The notes beneath the pieces were generated by a model. The model saw only the letters and a list, made by a program, of their open reading frames with translations. It searched no databases and was not told the DNA's origin. Both the position numbers and the translations under genes were made by a program. Below, piece by piece: positions 35,925-46,184 of a stretch of DNA of 64,000 bases. The stretch's first letter is position 1. Every line of letters starts with the position of its first letter. The DNA is from Pseudomonas sp. (GTDB lineage Bacteria > Pseudomonadota > Gammaproteobacteria > Pseudomonadales > Pseudomonadaceae), in assembly GCF_030690725.1 (NCBI RefSeq), contig NZ_JAUYGD010000015.1, forward strand, positions 1 through 64,000, written 5' to 3'.

Positions 35925-37189
35925 TGCTTCAGCTCCAGGTGCGGACGTTGCATGGGCAGCAGGCCCTGCGGACGCCAGATCATCATCAATACCATCAGCG
36001 CGCCGAACATCAGCATGCGGTATTCGTTGAATTCACGCGCCAGCTCCGGCAGCAGAATCATCACGATGGCCGCGAGGATAATGCCGAGCTGTGAGCCCAT
36101 ACCGCCCAGTACCACGATGGCGAGGATGATCGCCGACTCGATAAAGGTGAACGACTGCGGGCTGACCAAGCCTTGGCGCGCGGCAAAGAAGCTGCCAGCG
36201 AAACCGGCGAAGCAGGCGCCGATGGTAAAGGCCGAGAGCTTGATCGCGGTGGGGTTCATGCCCAGTGCGCGGCAGGCGATTTCGTCTTCACGCAGCGCTT
36301 CCCAGGCGCGGCCGATCGGCATGCGCAGCAGGCGGTTGATCACGAACAGAGTCAACAGCACCAGCAGCAGGGCGATCAGGTAGAGGAAGATCACCTTGTT
36401 GATCGAGTTGTAAGCCACCCCGAAGTACTCGTGGAAGGTCTGCATGCCTTCGGCGGCCTTGCGGTCGAACGACAGGCCGAACAGCGTTGGCTTGGGGATC
36501 GAACCGATGCCGTTGGGGCCACCGGTCAGCCAGGTCATGTTGTTCAGCAGGATGCGGATGATCTCGCCAAAACCCAGGGTAACGATAGCCAGGTAGTCGC
36601 CGCGTAGACGCAGTACCGGGAAGCCCAGGATAAAGCCGAAGAACGCCGCCATCAGGCCGGCAATCGGCAGGCAGATCCAGAAGCTCAGGCCGAAGTAGAA
36701 CGACAGCAGCGCGTAGCTGTAAGCGCCTACGGCGTAGAAGGCCACATAGCCGAGATCGAGCAGACCAGCCAGACCAACCACGATGTTCAGGCCGAGGCCG
36801 AGCATCACGTAGATCAGGATCAGCGTGGCGATATCCACCGCACCGCGCGAGCCGAAGAACGGCCAGGCCAGCGCGACGACGATCAGGCCAAGAACGATCC
36901 AGCGCTGGGTCGAAGGCAGGGTGAGGAACTCACTGGCTTTGCCCGGCATGCTCGGCAGCTTGGGCGCGTGGCTCCAGGCGGCGCTCAGGTGGTTGCGGAA
37001 CAGTTGCCAGAAGAACATGGCAATCGAGCAGCCGAAGATGGTCCACAGCACGGCCGGGCTGGCGCCTTGTACTTCGAGCTTGATGCCAACCGTGGAGAGC
37101 TTGAGGCCCAGCACCGGGTAGGCCACGGCCAACACCAACAGGGCGCTGAAGATCGCGGTCTTGAGGTTTTTGCTGATGGAGGTACTCAT
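35921..37189 (-). CDS. livM: Branched-chain amino acid ABC transporter permease LivM
   Basis: LivM-type permease ([31 protein letters not shown]...[25 protein letters not shown]). Confidence 0.95.
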   Translation of the reverse strand: MSTSISKNLKTAIFSALLVLAVAYPVLGLKLSTVGIKLEVQGASPAVLWTIFGCSIAMFFWQLFRNHLSAAWSHAPKLPSMPGKASEFLTLPSTQRWIVLGLIVVALAWPFFGSRGAVDIATLILIYVMLGLGLNIVVGLAGLLDLGYVAFYAVGAYSYALLSFYFGLSFWICLPIAGLMAAFFGFILGFPVLRLRGDYLAIVTLGFGEIIRILLNNMTWLTGGPNGIGSIPKPTLFGLSFDRKAAEGMQTFHEYFGVAYNSINKVIFLYLIALLLVLLTLFVINRLLRMPIGRAWEALREDEIACRALGMNPTAIKLSAFTIGACFAGFAGSFFAARQGLVSPQSFTFIESAIILAIVVLGGMGSQLGIILAAIVMILLPELAREFNEYRMLMFGALMVLMMIWRPQGLLPMQRPHLELKQ

Positions 37190-38109
37190 ACTTTTTCAAC
37201 CTCCGGACGACCAAGGATACCGGTCGGGCGGAACAGCAACACCAGTACCAGCAGGCTGAACGCCACCACGTCCTTGTACTGGTCGCCGAAGATATCGGCG
37301 CCAAAGGCTTCGGCCACGCCCAGCAGCAGGCCGCCGAGTACCGCGCCGGGGATGCTGCCGATACCGCCAAGTACCGCTGCGGTGAAGGCCTTGATCCCGG
37401 CCAGGAAGCCCAGATGCGGGTTGATCACGCCATATTGCATGCCCAGCAGCACAGCCGCTACGGCCGCCAGGGCGGCACCGATAACGAAGGTCAGGGCGAT
37501 GATGTTGTTGGTGTTGATGCCCAGCAGGTTGGCCATCTTCAGGTCTTCGGCGCAGGCGCGGCAGGCGCGACCCAGGCGTGAACGCGAGATAAACAGCGTC
37601 AGGCCGACCATGACAAAGAAGGTGACGACGAAAATCAGCACCTGCATATAGGAAATCACCACGCCATTCATGGCGCTTTCACCAAAGATGAAGTTGCCCG
37701 GCAGCAGGTTGGGAATCGATTTGTCTTTGGAGTCCTGGGAGAGGAGTACCCAGTTTTGCAGGAAGATCGACATGCCGATGGCGGAAATCAGCGGGATCAG
37801 ACGGTTGCCGCCGCGCAGAGGGCGGTAGGCGACCCGTTCGATGCTGTAGCCATATGCACTGGCGACAATGATGCTGGCGGCAAAGGCCGCAATCATCACG
37901 ATGGGTAAACTGTCCAGGCCATACATGGCCAAGCCGGCGACCACGATGAAGGCTACGTACGAGCCAATCATGTAAACCTCGCCATGGGCGAAGTTGATCA
38001 TGCCGATAATGCCGTAAACCATGGTGTAGCCGATGGCAATCAAGGCATAGGTGCTGCCAACGGTCAGGCCGTTAACCAGCTGTTGCAGGTAGTGATAAAG
38101 ATCAGGCAT
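37186..38109 (-). CDS. livH: Branched-chain amino acid ABC transporter permease LivH
   Basis: [44 protein letters not shown]. Confidence 0.95.
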   Translation of the reverse strand: MPDLYHYLQQLVNGLTVGSTYALIAIGYTMVYGIIGMINFAHGEVYMIGSYVAFIVVAGLAMYGLDSLPIVMIAAFAASIIVASAYGYSIERVAYRPLRGGNRLIPLISAIGMSIFLQNWVLLSQDSKDKSIPNLLPGNFIFGESAMNGVVISYMQVLIFVVTFFVMVGLTLFISRSRLGRACRACAEDLKMANLLGINTNNIIALTFVIGAALAAVAAVLLGMQYGVINPHLGFLAGIKAFTAAVLGGIGSIPGAVLGGLLLGVAEAFGADIFGDQYKDVVAFSLLVLVLLFRPTGILGRPEVEKV

Positions 38110-38181
38110 TGCCTAACTCCTGGGTTGTCACGCAAGGCAGCGCTTATGGCGCAGCGTGCAGCCGGAATTCTTCTAATAAAC

Positions 38182-38209
38182 AAAACCCACTGCCGAAGCA
38201 GTGGGTTTT
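38182..38209 (-). terminator. Hairpin/attenuator between livJ and livH
   Basis: AAAACCCACTGC-cgaa-GCAGTGGGTTTT between first gene and rest of operon. Confidence 0.75.
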
Positions 38210-38226
38210 GGGTTCAGGCTAAGAGC

Positions 38227-39348
38227 TTACTTGGCTTCGGACTTGGTGCCGTCCTGGTGCCATTCGTAGACGACGAAGCTGAAGTCTTTCAGGTCGCCCT
38301 TCTCGTCGAAGGCCAGGTTGCCAGTCGGGGTGTCGAAGCTGTTGGCACGCAGGGCTGCGGCCACTTTAGCGGTGTCGGTACCGCCAGCCTTGGTGATGCC
38401 TTCGGCGATCACTTGTACCGCGGCGTAAGCCGGGAACACGAACGGACCGCTGGAGTCTTCATTTTTGGCTTTGAACGCATCAACCAGTGCCTGGTTGCGT
38501 GGGTCCTGGTCGAACGACTTCGGCAGGGTAACCAGCAGGCCTTCGGAAGCTGGGCCGGCAATGGCCGAGATTTCCTTGTTGCCTACGCCTTCAGGGCCCA
38601 TGAACTTGGCGCTCAGACCTTTTTCAGCCGACTGACGCAGCAGCAGGCCCAGCTCTGGGTGGTAGCCACCGTAGTAGATGAAGTCCACACCGGCTTGCTT
38701 GAGCTTGGCGATCATCGCGGAGAAGTCCTTGTCGCCGGCGTTGATGCCTTCGAACATCACCACTTTGGTGCCTTTGCTTTCCAGGGTCTGCTTGACCGCG
38801 GTAGCAATGCCTTCACCGTACTGCTGCTTGTCGTGGATCACGGCAACGGCTTTCGGCTTGACGTGGTCAGCGATGAAGTTGCCGGCGGTTGGGCCTTGCA
38901 GGCTGTCCAGACCGATGGTGCGGAACACCAGCTCGTAGCCACGCGCGGTGATGTCAGGGCTGGTGGACGCTGCGGTGACCATCAGGATGCCTTCGTCTTC
39001 GTAGATGTCGGACGCTGGCTGAGTGGAGCTGGAGCAGAGGTGGCCAACCACGAACTTAACTTCGTCGTTGACGATCTTGTTGGCTACGGCAACGGCTTGC
39101 TTCGGATCGCAGGCGTCGTCATACACCACGCCTTCGAGCATTGCGCCGTTCACCCCGCCGGCCTTGTTGATCTGCTCGATGGCCATCTTGGCACCGATGA
39201 ACTGCATTTCACCGTATTGCGCGACGGCGCCGGTGACTGGGCCTGCCAGGCCAATTTTGATGGTGTCAGCCGCTACCGAGTAGCTGGCAACGCCAGCCAT
39301 GGCCATGGCGGCAAACAGTTTGGAAATCTGCTTAGTAGCCTTGTTCAT
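38227..39348 (-). CDS. livJ: Branched-chain amino acid ABC transporter substrate-binding protein
   Basis: DTIKIGLAGPVTGAVAQYGEMQFIGAKMAIEQINKAGGVNG...CDPKQAVAVANKIVNDEVKFVVGHLCSSSTQPAS with signal peptide. Confidence 0.95.
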   Translation of the reverse strand: MNKATKQISKLFAAMAMAGVASYSVAADTIKIGLAGPVTGAVAQYGEMQFIGAKMAIEQINKAGGVNGAMLEGVVYDDACDPKQAVAVANKIVNDEVKFVVGHLCSSSTQPASDIYEDEGILMVTAASTSPDITARGYELVFRTIGLDSLQGPTAGNFIADHVKPKAVAVIHDKQQYGEGIATAVKQTLESKGTKVVMFEGINAGDKDFSAMIAKLKQAGVDFIYYGGYHPELGLLLRQSAEKGLSAKFMGPEGVGNKEISAIAGPASEGLLVTLPKSFDQDPRNQALVDAFKAKNEDSSGPFVFPAYAAVQVIAEGITKAGGTDTAKVAAALRANSFDTPTGNLAFDEKGDLKDFSFVVYEWHQDGTKSEAK

Positions 39349-39657
39349 AGTGCTCCACTCTTATTGGTTTTGATTGTTGTAGTTCTGGCGGCCAAAGCTG
39401 CAGAACCGGGTTGTTTCCCCGGTCATCCCCCCGGCAACTGTACCGGTGCAGTGTAGAGCGCGGCTTTGCGGCTTGAAAAGCGGCTTGCTGGGGGCAAAAC
39501 CCTGGGGTGTCGCTTTAACGCAATAAACGTATAGAAAAACGGCGTGTCTTGATCGCCGTTGGCAACGTCGCGAACAGCGTTGCGAATTTGCCAGCGGGCT
39601 GGGCGACGCTATCATGGCGGCCGATTAAAAAAGCGGCCATTCATGACAGGGCAATCC

Positions 39658-39975
39658 ATGACAGAACAACCTAGCACCCTCTATGCCAAGCTGCTTGGTG
39701 AAACTGCAGCTATTACCTGGCAGGAGCTGCAACCTTTCTTCGCCCGTGGCGCCTTGCTGCTGGTCGACGGCACCCAGGATCTGATCGAAGTGGCGCAGGC
39801 CGTGGCGCAGAACGACCAGGACAAAGTCGCTGCCTGGCTGGCTGCCGGGCTCTTGAGCAAGGCTGACGACAGCCGCGCCGAAGACCTGCTAAACCGCGAT
39901 CCAGAGCTGTGGGCGGTGGTTGTAGCGCCCTGGGTGCTGGCGCAGGAACGCACTGCGCGCGCGCCACTGCACTGA
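39658..39975 (+). CDS. DUF2288-family protein
   Basis: LYAKLLGETAAITWQELQPFFARGALLLVDGTQDLIEVAQAVAQNDQDKVAAWLAAGLL. Confidence 0.8.
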   Translation: MTEQPSTLYAKLLGETAAITWQELQPFFARGALLLVDGTQDLIEVAQAVAQNDQDKVAAWLAAGLLSKADDSRAEDLLNRDPELWAVVVAPWVLAQERTARAPLH

Positions 39976-40050
39976 TCTGGCGCGTGCGCCGTGGGCCATC
40001 CTGAGTAACTATGCTGGCAGCATCACAGACTGATTGCAGGAGCTGCCAGC

Positions 40051-40419
40051 ATGTTTCAACCCGGACATTTGCATCGCGCCAATACCTTGGCCACGGCCGA
40101 GGCGCCGCTGTTTAGCGTCGACCTCCATTACGAAGTACGCCAGGACCCGACCGAAGGCCCGATGTTGCATATGCGTATGCAAGGGCAGGTGAACGGCAAG
40201 GCGTTTGAAGAGGTCTTCGAGCTGCACCGCGATACCGCCTACAACTTCGCCAGTGTGGCCACGCGCCTGGCACACAAGCATGGCCTGCCGACCAACAGCA
40301 GCCTGATCATGCGCAGCCATGCCGAGTACGACCTGATGTTCGAAGATATTCGCGCCAAGCTCGGCGCGCACAGCGGCGAGCCGGTCAATCTCGATCATCT
40401 GGAAAAAGACGGCCTGTAG
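40051..40419 (+). CDS. DUF5064-family Pseudomonas protein
   Basis: MFQPGHLHRANTLATAEAPLFSVDLHYEVRQDPTEGPMLHMRMQGQVNGKAFEEVFELHRDTAYNFASV. Confidence 0.65.
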   Translation: MFQPGHLHRANTLATAEAPLFSVDLHYEVRQDPTEGPMLHMRMQGQVNGKAFEEVFELHRDTAYNFASVATRLAHKHGLPTNSSLIMRSHAEYDLMFEDIRAKLGAHSGEPVNLDHLEKDGL

Positions 40420-40504
40420 GTCTGGCGCTCGGGCGTTGACTGGCGGGACAGGTTCCGCTGCCGCTAGGCTAAGATGGCGGCCATCAATGAGTCGGAGTCT
40501 GCCT

Positions 40505-41410
40505 ATGTCCACCTCCCTTCCTGCTTTGGCATTTGCTGGTATTGGCCTGATGGGGCTGCCCATGACCCAGCGCCTGTTGGCCGCTGGCTATCCGCTGAGC
40601 GTATGGAATCGTTCCCCTGATAAGTGCGCGCCACTGCAGGCGTTGGGCGCGCAAACGGTGGCCAGCCCGGCGCAGCTCTGTGCTCAGGCCGATATCGTCA
40701 TGCTTTGCCTGGCCAACACCGAGGTCGTGCGCGAAGTGGTGTTTGGCCCTGGCGGGATTGTGGAAATGGGCAAACCTGGCCAACTGCTGGTGGATTTCTC
40801 CAGCCTGGAGCCGGCCGCTACCCGCGATATGGCTGCTGAGTTGCACGCCCGCTGCGGCATGCACTGGGTCGATGCGCCGGTCTCCGGCGGTACACCGGGC
40901 GCGGCCAATGGCACATTGGCGATCATGGCCGGTGGCCGGGTTGAGGATGTCGAACGGGTGCGGCCGATTCTCGCCCATCTGGGGCAACGCCTGACGCGCA
41001 TGGGCGATGTCGGTGCGGGCCAGGTAACCAAGGTGTGCAACCAGATGATCGTTGCCTGTAACGCGTTGGTGATCGCCGAAGTAGTGGCCCTGGCCGAGCA
41101 GGCCGGGGTTGATGCCAGCCTGATCGCGCCAGCGCTGGCCGGCGGTTTCGCCGACTCCAAGCCGCTGCAGATTCTTGCGCCGCAGATGGCCGAGAGCCAG
41201 TTTGAACCGGTCAAATGGCATGTGCGCACCCTGCTCAAGGATCTGGATACTGCGGTCAAACTGTCGCAGCAAGTCGGCTCGGCCACGCCGCTCAGTGGCC
41301 TGGCCGCGCAGCTGATGCGTCAGCATGGCAGCCAGGGCAATCAGGAGCGGGACCCGGCGACCTTGGTGCAGCTGTACCGGGCGCCACAGCCTCAAGAGCC
41401 GCAGCCATGA
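40505..41410 (+). CDS. NAD(P)-dependent beta-hydroxyacid dehydrogenase (tartronate semialdehyde reductase-like)
   Basis: LAFAGIGLMGLPMTQRLLAAGYPLSVWNRSPDKCAPL...VDAPVSGGTPGAANGTLAIMAGG. Confidence 0.9.
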   Translation: MSTSLPALAFAGIGLMGLPMTQRLLAAGYPLSVWNRSPDKCAPLQALGAQTVASPAQLCAQADIVMLCLANTEVVREVVFGPGGIVEMGKPGQLLVDFSSLEPAATRDMAAELHARCGMHWVDAPVSGGTPGAANGTLAIMAGGRVEDVERVRPILAHLGQRLTRMGDVGAGQVTKVCNQMIVACNALVIAEVVALAEQAGVDASLIAPALAGGFADSKPLQILAPQMAESQFEPVKWHVRTLLKDLDTAVKLSQQVGSATPLSGLAAQLMRQHGSQGNQERDPATLVQLYRAPQPQEPQP

Positions 41411-42189
41411 AGATCGCGGCCAACCTGTCGTTGTTGTTTACCGAGTTACCGCTGCGTGAGCGGGTAGTGGCTGCCGCCGCTGCCGGTTTTGATGGCGTGG
41501 AAATCCAGTTCCCCTATGAGTTGCCGGCCATTGCCCTGAAAGAGGCGCTGGACGCTGCGGGTATGCCGCTGCGGTTGATCAACCTGCCAGCCGGTGACTT
41601 GATGAGTGGCGGCGCCGGTCTAGCCGCCGTGCCTGCGCGCCAGGCCGAGTTTGCTGCGGCGCTGCAGCAGGCGTTGAGCTATGCCGCCATGGTGCGGCCA
41701 GCGCTGGTCAATGTGCTGCCGGGGCGCTTGGCCGAGGGTGTAGAGCCTGAACAGGCAATGGCCTGTTTGATCGACAACCTACGTAAGACCGCCGAGGCCT
41801 TTCAGTTATTGGGTATCGGCGTGGTGGTGGAGGCGATCAACCCGCTGGATATGCCAGGCTTTCTGATCAACACCCCGACGCAACTGGATGCGCTACTCAA
41901 AGCCGTGGCCCACCCCAATCTGGCTGCGCAGTACGACCTCTACCATATGGCGCGGCAGGGCCTGGATATACCGGCCGGTATTACTTTGCTGGCCGGGCGT
42001 ATCGGTCATGTGCAGTTTGCCGATTACCCAGGGCGTGGCGCACCGGGTACAGGCGAGCTGCAGTTTGCGCCGCTGCTCAAGGCTCTGCGTGACAGTGGTT
42101 ATGAGGGCTGGCTGGCGGCCGAATACCGACCAGGAGAGGTGGGCACCCAGGCCAGCCTGGGCTGGCTTGAGGAATGGCGAGCGACCTGA
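41407..42189 (+). CDS. Hydroxypyruvate isomerase-family TIM-barrel protein
   Basis: MKIAANLSLLFTELPLRERVVAAAAAGFDGVEIQFPYELPA...INPLDMPGFLINTPTQ...QYDLYHMARQGLD...GHVQFADYPGRGAPGTGEL. Confidence 0.92.
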   Translation: MKIAANLSLLFTELPLRERVVAAAAAGFDGVEIQFPYELPAIALKEALDAAGMPLRLINLPAGDLMSGGAGLAAVPARQAEFAAALQQALSYAAMVRPALVNVLPGRLAEGVEPEQAMACLIDNLRKTAEAFQLLGIGVVVEAINPLDMPGFLINTPTQLDALLKAVAHPNLAAQYDLYHMARQGLDIPAGITLLAGRIGHVQFADYPGRGAPGTGELQFAPLLKALRDSGYEGWLAAEYRPGEVGTQASLGWLEEWRAT

Positions 42190-42194
42190 GGCGC

Positions 42195-42230
42195 CCACCG
42201 GCAACCCGATTGAACTCGGGTTGCCGGTGG
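42195..42230. terminator. Perfect 15-bp-stem hairpin between convergent genes (probable transcription block)
   Basis: CCACCGGCAACCCGA-ttgaac-TCGGGTTGCCGGTGG; no strong U-tract. Confidence 0.6.
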
Positions 42231-42237
42231 CAGTGGC

Positions 42238-44436
42238 TTATTCGGGCTTGTCTTCGGCGTACTTGTTGAGCGAGATAACCCGGGTCTTGCCGATACGGTG
42301 ACGGTAGATCTCGCGCAGGTACTTGATCGCCTTTTTCACGCTTTCACGGGACAGGCGGATGTCGTTGATCGAGACGAACTTGTCCTGATCGTGGATCAGC
42401 TCGCGGTACTTCTTCTCGTACATCGGCTTGATCGCGTACCAGTTGGTGTCGAGGATCTTCGCCGGGTTTTCGTATTCGTTGAGCATGGCGTCGACCCGCA
42501 CTTCGTCGAACTCGTCGCTCATGATGAAATCGAGAATGGCGTTGTCCAGGCTTTCATCGAAGCGGTGCGGGTCGCGGGCGAAGCAGCGCTTGATAAAGGC
42601 CACGATCAGCGTCAGGAAGTCGTCCGACAGACACGGGCTCTTGGCGATCAGGGTGGTCAGCGACAGGTTGGCCGAGGCGCCGATCACCAATGCATAGCGC
42701 TTCAATGTGGTGTTGGGGAACAGGCTGTTGAGGTGGGTCTTCAGCCGGTTCAGGTCCATATAGGACAGCTTGTAGTCTTTCGGTAGCGAGACAATCGACA
42801 CCACCGAGGAGCAGTTCTTGAAGAAGTGCAGGTCGCTGAGTTTGGCGGCGTTGTAGTCGGACTTCTTGTACTCATCCAGCGCTTCGCGATAACGCTTGGA
42901 CTCGATGGGCAGCAGGCTGATGCCCTCAATGGCCTGGGTGACCTTGTTGAAGTGCGGCAGGTCGATGGAGCGGAAGAACAGGTCGTCGATATTCAGCCGC
43001 GACGGCTCCTTGTCCAGCACGCGGAACTTGTCCAGCGCTGCGGCGCTTTGCTCAGGCACCACCGATTCGGCATACGCCACGGCCACCGGGCCGGCCAGGC
43101 TCATAAACAGGTCGTTGGCGTCCAGGCGGATGGTTTCGCCGATGTCGATGCCGGCGCGGCGGAAGTAGTTCTGGTCGTAATCGGTGGTCACCGCCTGGGC
43201 AGTGAGGATGTTGAAGATCTGCTGTGAGATGTACTGGTTGGCGTGGCGCTCCATGGCGTTGACGTCGATGTTCTGGATGTTGCCGTCATCGCTTTCTTCT
43301 GCGTAACGCATGATGTCGTTGGAGATCAGCATCATGGCGTTCCATGGGCGGATGCGCCGCATCACGCTTTCTTCGCTGTTTTCTTCATTATCGAAGTTGT
43401 AGGAGAAGTCCCACTCCTCGGCGAGGTACTTGCACAGCAGGCGGCCGGCGTTGATATGCAGGGCCTCGGACATCTCGCTGCGCTGGTCGGAGATGTTCGG
43501 CAGGATGCAGATACCGCTGGTGAAAATCGGCTCGAAGACGAAGCTGTGGTCGCGGTTCTCCGGGCTTTCGTCGAAGTTCTTGGTGTCGAAGGTCTTGCTC
43601 ATGTAAGCGAACTGCTGCGCCAGGCCGAACTCCGAAGCCATGCCCGAGCCGGTGCCGCCGCCAGCGCTGAAGATGTAGAAGTACAGGCGCGACTGGTTGG
43701 CCTTGATGCCGCAGGAGTCGATCAGGTAGCTGTGAATGAACTTCCAGTCTTCGTTGGTAAAGCGCTGGGTGTCCTTGTTAAGGATGATCTTGGCCAGGTA
43801 CTGGCCGAGGATCGGCGCGTTACCGGCGCCGCCCGCATGCACCTCGGAGAGGTCCATGATCTTCATCTTGCTGTAGTCGCTGAGGAAACCGCTGGTTTCG
43901 CCCTTGCGCGAGAAGCGGATGCGCCCCTCGATGTCCTTGTCCAGGTCGCCGAGCATCACCAGCGGCTCGATCAGAAATACCGGCTTGCTGTCCTTGCTAG
44001 GAGCGCGCAACAGGTTGCTGCGAATCCAGCGCGTGGGGCGGAAATCCTGTTCGGCAACGGTTTTTTCTTCGTTGTTGAATTCGCTCAGGTAGAACTGCCG
44101 GGCGTTGTAGACCAGGGAGGCGACATCCAGGGCGATGTTCGAGCCGCAGCGGCCAAGGCCGATCAGGCAGACGGAGGGGAAATGCTGCACCCGCCGTTCA
44201 CTGTCGTCATCCTGCGGCGCTGGCGGGAACACCAGGCTGCGCAGGCCGTCAAGGTTATCGAGGATGCGATCAATGTCGCGCTCGGTGAAATACATGTATT
44301 GCTCGCCGCTGCTGTCCAGCCGCATGGGGGGCTTGAGCGGGGAAGGGCGCTCAAGCGGGGCGAGCAGGGTATCAGCCAGATCAGCCAGTGTGGCTTCGGT
44401 CGCGGGGGAGGTCACAGCGTCTTTTTTTGTTTTCAT
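42238..44436 (-). CDS. Tubulin/FtsZ-superfamily-like protein of unknown function (732 aa)
   Basis: SVCLIGLGRCGSNIALDV (T1-like), YIFSAGGGTGSGMASEF (tubulin G-box), MLISNDIMRYAEE (cf. FtsZ IPNDxLL), GETIRLDANDLFMSLAG (T7-like). Confidence 0.8.
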   Translation of the reverse strand: MKTKKDAVTSPATEATLADLADTLLAPLERPSPLKPPMRLDSSGEQYMYFTERDIDRILDNLDGLRSLVFPPAPQDDDSERRVQHFPSVCLIGLGRCGSNIALDVASLVYNARQFYLSEFNNEEKTVAEQDFRPTRWIRSNLLRAPSKDSKPVFLIEPLVMLGDLDKDIEGRIRFSRKGETSGFLSDYSKMKIMDLSEVHAGGAGNAPILGQYLAKIILNKDTQRFTNEDWKFIHSYLIDSCGIKANQSRLYFYIFSAGGGTGSGMASEFGLAQQFAYMSKTFDTKNFDESPENRDHSFVFEPIFTSGICILPNISDQRSEMSEALHINAGRLLCKYLAEEWDFSYNFDNEENSEESVMRRIRPWNAMMLISNDIMRYAEESDDGNIQNIDVNAMERHANQYISQQIFNILTAQAVTTDYDQNYFRRAGIDIGETIRLDANDLFMSLAGPVAVAYAESVVPEQSAAALDKFRVLDKEPSRLNIDDLFFRSIDLPHFNKVTQAIEGISLLPIESKRYREALDEYKKSDYNAAKLSDLHFFKNCSSVVSIVSLPKDYKLSYMDLNRLKTHLNSLFPNTTLKRYALVIGASANLSLTTLIAKSPCLSDDFLTLIVAFIKRCFARDPHRFDESLDNAILDFIMSDEFDEVRVDAMLNEYENPAKILDTNWYAIKPMYEKKYRELIHDQDKFVSINDIRLSRESVKKAIKYLREIYRHRIGKTRVISLNKYAEDKPE

Positions 44437-44737
44437 TTAGAGACAGTCCGGCGGCTAACGAGGGTGGAGAGGCAAATGGCCACATTTCACTCAGCAAGCT
44501 TGTTTGTAGCATGAAAAATGAAAAATCTCGCTGTTTCGCCTGGTTTTACTGAGGCATATCCGGAGTTTTTCCGATGCGCTTTGTGACCTGGGTGCTTGCC
44601 CGGACGCCCATTACCCGGCATACACGCAACAAATAGTCACAGACAGCATAGTCGCAAGGCTCTAGATTGCGCCTGCACATGCTGGATACGGCGGTTGGCC
44701 ATGCGCCACCGACCTGCTTCGATAACAACAAATAGAG

Positions 44738-46075
44738 ATGGATTCCATGCAGCAGTCCCTACAAGCGGCGAATGCCTGGCGCATTCTGTTCCTGCTTTTT
44801 CTCGCCAACCTGTTCAACTTCTTCGACCGCACCATTCCGGCGATCATCATCGAGCCGATCCGCATGGAATGGGACCTCAGTGACCTGCAGCTGGGCTTGA
44901 TCGGTACTGCCTTTACCATCGTCTATGCGATTGCCGGCATTCCGCTGGGGCGCATGGCCGATACTGGTGCGCGGCGCAAGATCATGGGCTGGGGCCTGGC
45001 AGCCTGGAGCGGGCTGACTGCGGTTAATGGCTTGGCCTGGAACTTCTGGAGCTTCCTGCTGATTCGTATGGGCGTCGGCATTGGTGAGGCCAGCTATGCG
45101 CCGGCGGCCAACTCGTTGATCGGTGATCTGTTCCCAGCGCACAAACGTGCGCGGGCCATGGGCATCTTTATGCTCGGTCTACCGATTGGCCTGCTGCTGG
45201 CTTTTTTCACCATCGGTGCGATGGTCAAGGCCTTCGACAGCTGGCGCGCGCCGTTCTTTATTGCCGCCGTGCCGGGGCTGATCCTTGCGCTGTTTATGTT
45301 CTTTATCAAAGAACCCAAGCGCGGCGCGGCCGAGTTGGTGCAGTCGCGCACCACGCCGGTGGAAAAACCGCTGCGCAAGGTGCTGGCGATCCGTACCTTC
45401 TGGTGGCTGGTGATGGCCGGTCTGGCCTTCAACTTTGCCACCTATGCCTGTAACTCCTTTATGGTGCCGATGCTGCAACGCTACTTCCTGATGCCGCTGG
45501 AGCAGGCGGCGATGGCCACCGGGGTAATCGTCGGTTTGACTGGCCTGGTCGGCCTGACCCTGGGCGGTTGGCTGGCGGACAAGATCCACCAGCGCTGGCA
45601 GACCGGGCGCCTGCTGTTTGCCGCGCTGAGCATGTTGATTGCTTCCATGGCCACGGGTTACGCCTTGCTGGCCGGGAGGGTGGAAATCGCGGTGTTTGTG
45701 GCGCTGTTCAGCATCGGCTGGCTGTTTGCCTACAACTTCTACACATGCGTCTATACCGCGATTCAGGATGTGATCGAGCCGCGCCTGCGGGCCACCGCCA
45801 TGGCGCTGTTCTTCGCTGGTCTGTACCTGCTTGGCGGCGGCCTTGGCCCATTGGCGGTGGGCATGCTGTCGGATCACTATTCTCACGCGGCTATGCTTGC
45901 GGCCGGGGCCAGTGAAATGAACGAGACCTTCAAGGCCGTTGGCCTGCACAACGCCATGTACCTGATTCCGGTGGCCTTGCTGCTGACCATGCTGGCGCTG
46001 CTGCAAGCCTCACGCTGCTTCGTTGCCGATGCCGCAAAAATGCAGCAAGGCATGCAGCTGCAGCCCGCTAGCTAA
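44738..46075 (+). CDS. MFS transporter (spinster-like)
   Basis: ANLFNFFDRTIPAIIIEPIRMEWDLSDLQLGLIGTAFTIVYAIAGIPLGRMADTGARRKIMGWGLAAWSGLTAVNGLA; 12 TM. Confidence 0.9.
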   Translation: MDSMQQSLQAANAWRILFLLFLANLFNFFDRTIPAIIIEPIRMEWDLSDLQLGLIGTAFTIVYAIAGIPLGRMADTGARRKIMGWGLAAWSGLTAVNGLAWNFWSFLLIRMGVGIGEASYAPAANSLIGDLFPAHKRARAMGIFMLGLPIGLLLAFFTIGAMVKAFDSWRAPFFIAAVPGLILALFMFFIKEPKRGAAELVQSRTTPVEKPLRKVLAIRTFWWLVMAGLAFNFATYACNSFMVPMLQRYFLMPLEQAAMATGVIVGLTGLVGLTLGGWLADKIHQRWQTGRLLFAALSMLIASMATGYALLAGRVEIAVFVALFSIGWLFAYNFYTCVYTAIQDVIEPRLRATAMALFFAGLYLLGGGLGPLAVGMLSDHYSHAAMLAAGASEMNETFKAVGLHNAMYLIPVALLLTMLALLQASRCFVADAAKMQQGMQLQPAS

Positions 46076-46184
46076 GCCATTTCGTCAGGTTGTCCGGCAT
46101 GCGCCGGACGGCCGGGCAGCGGTTAAATCCTGTGCAATACTCAGTCGCACTGCTGTCACGCAACTGCGACTGAGGACAACCACC

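Noticed and set aside
43243-44514. 423-aa plus-strand ORF antisense to the tubulin-like gene
   Set aside because: Shadow ORF; conserved motifs are all on the minus strand.
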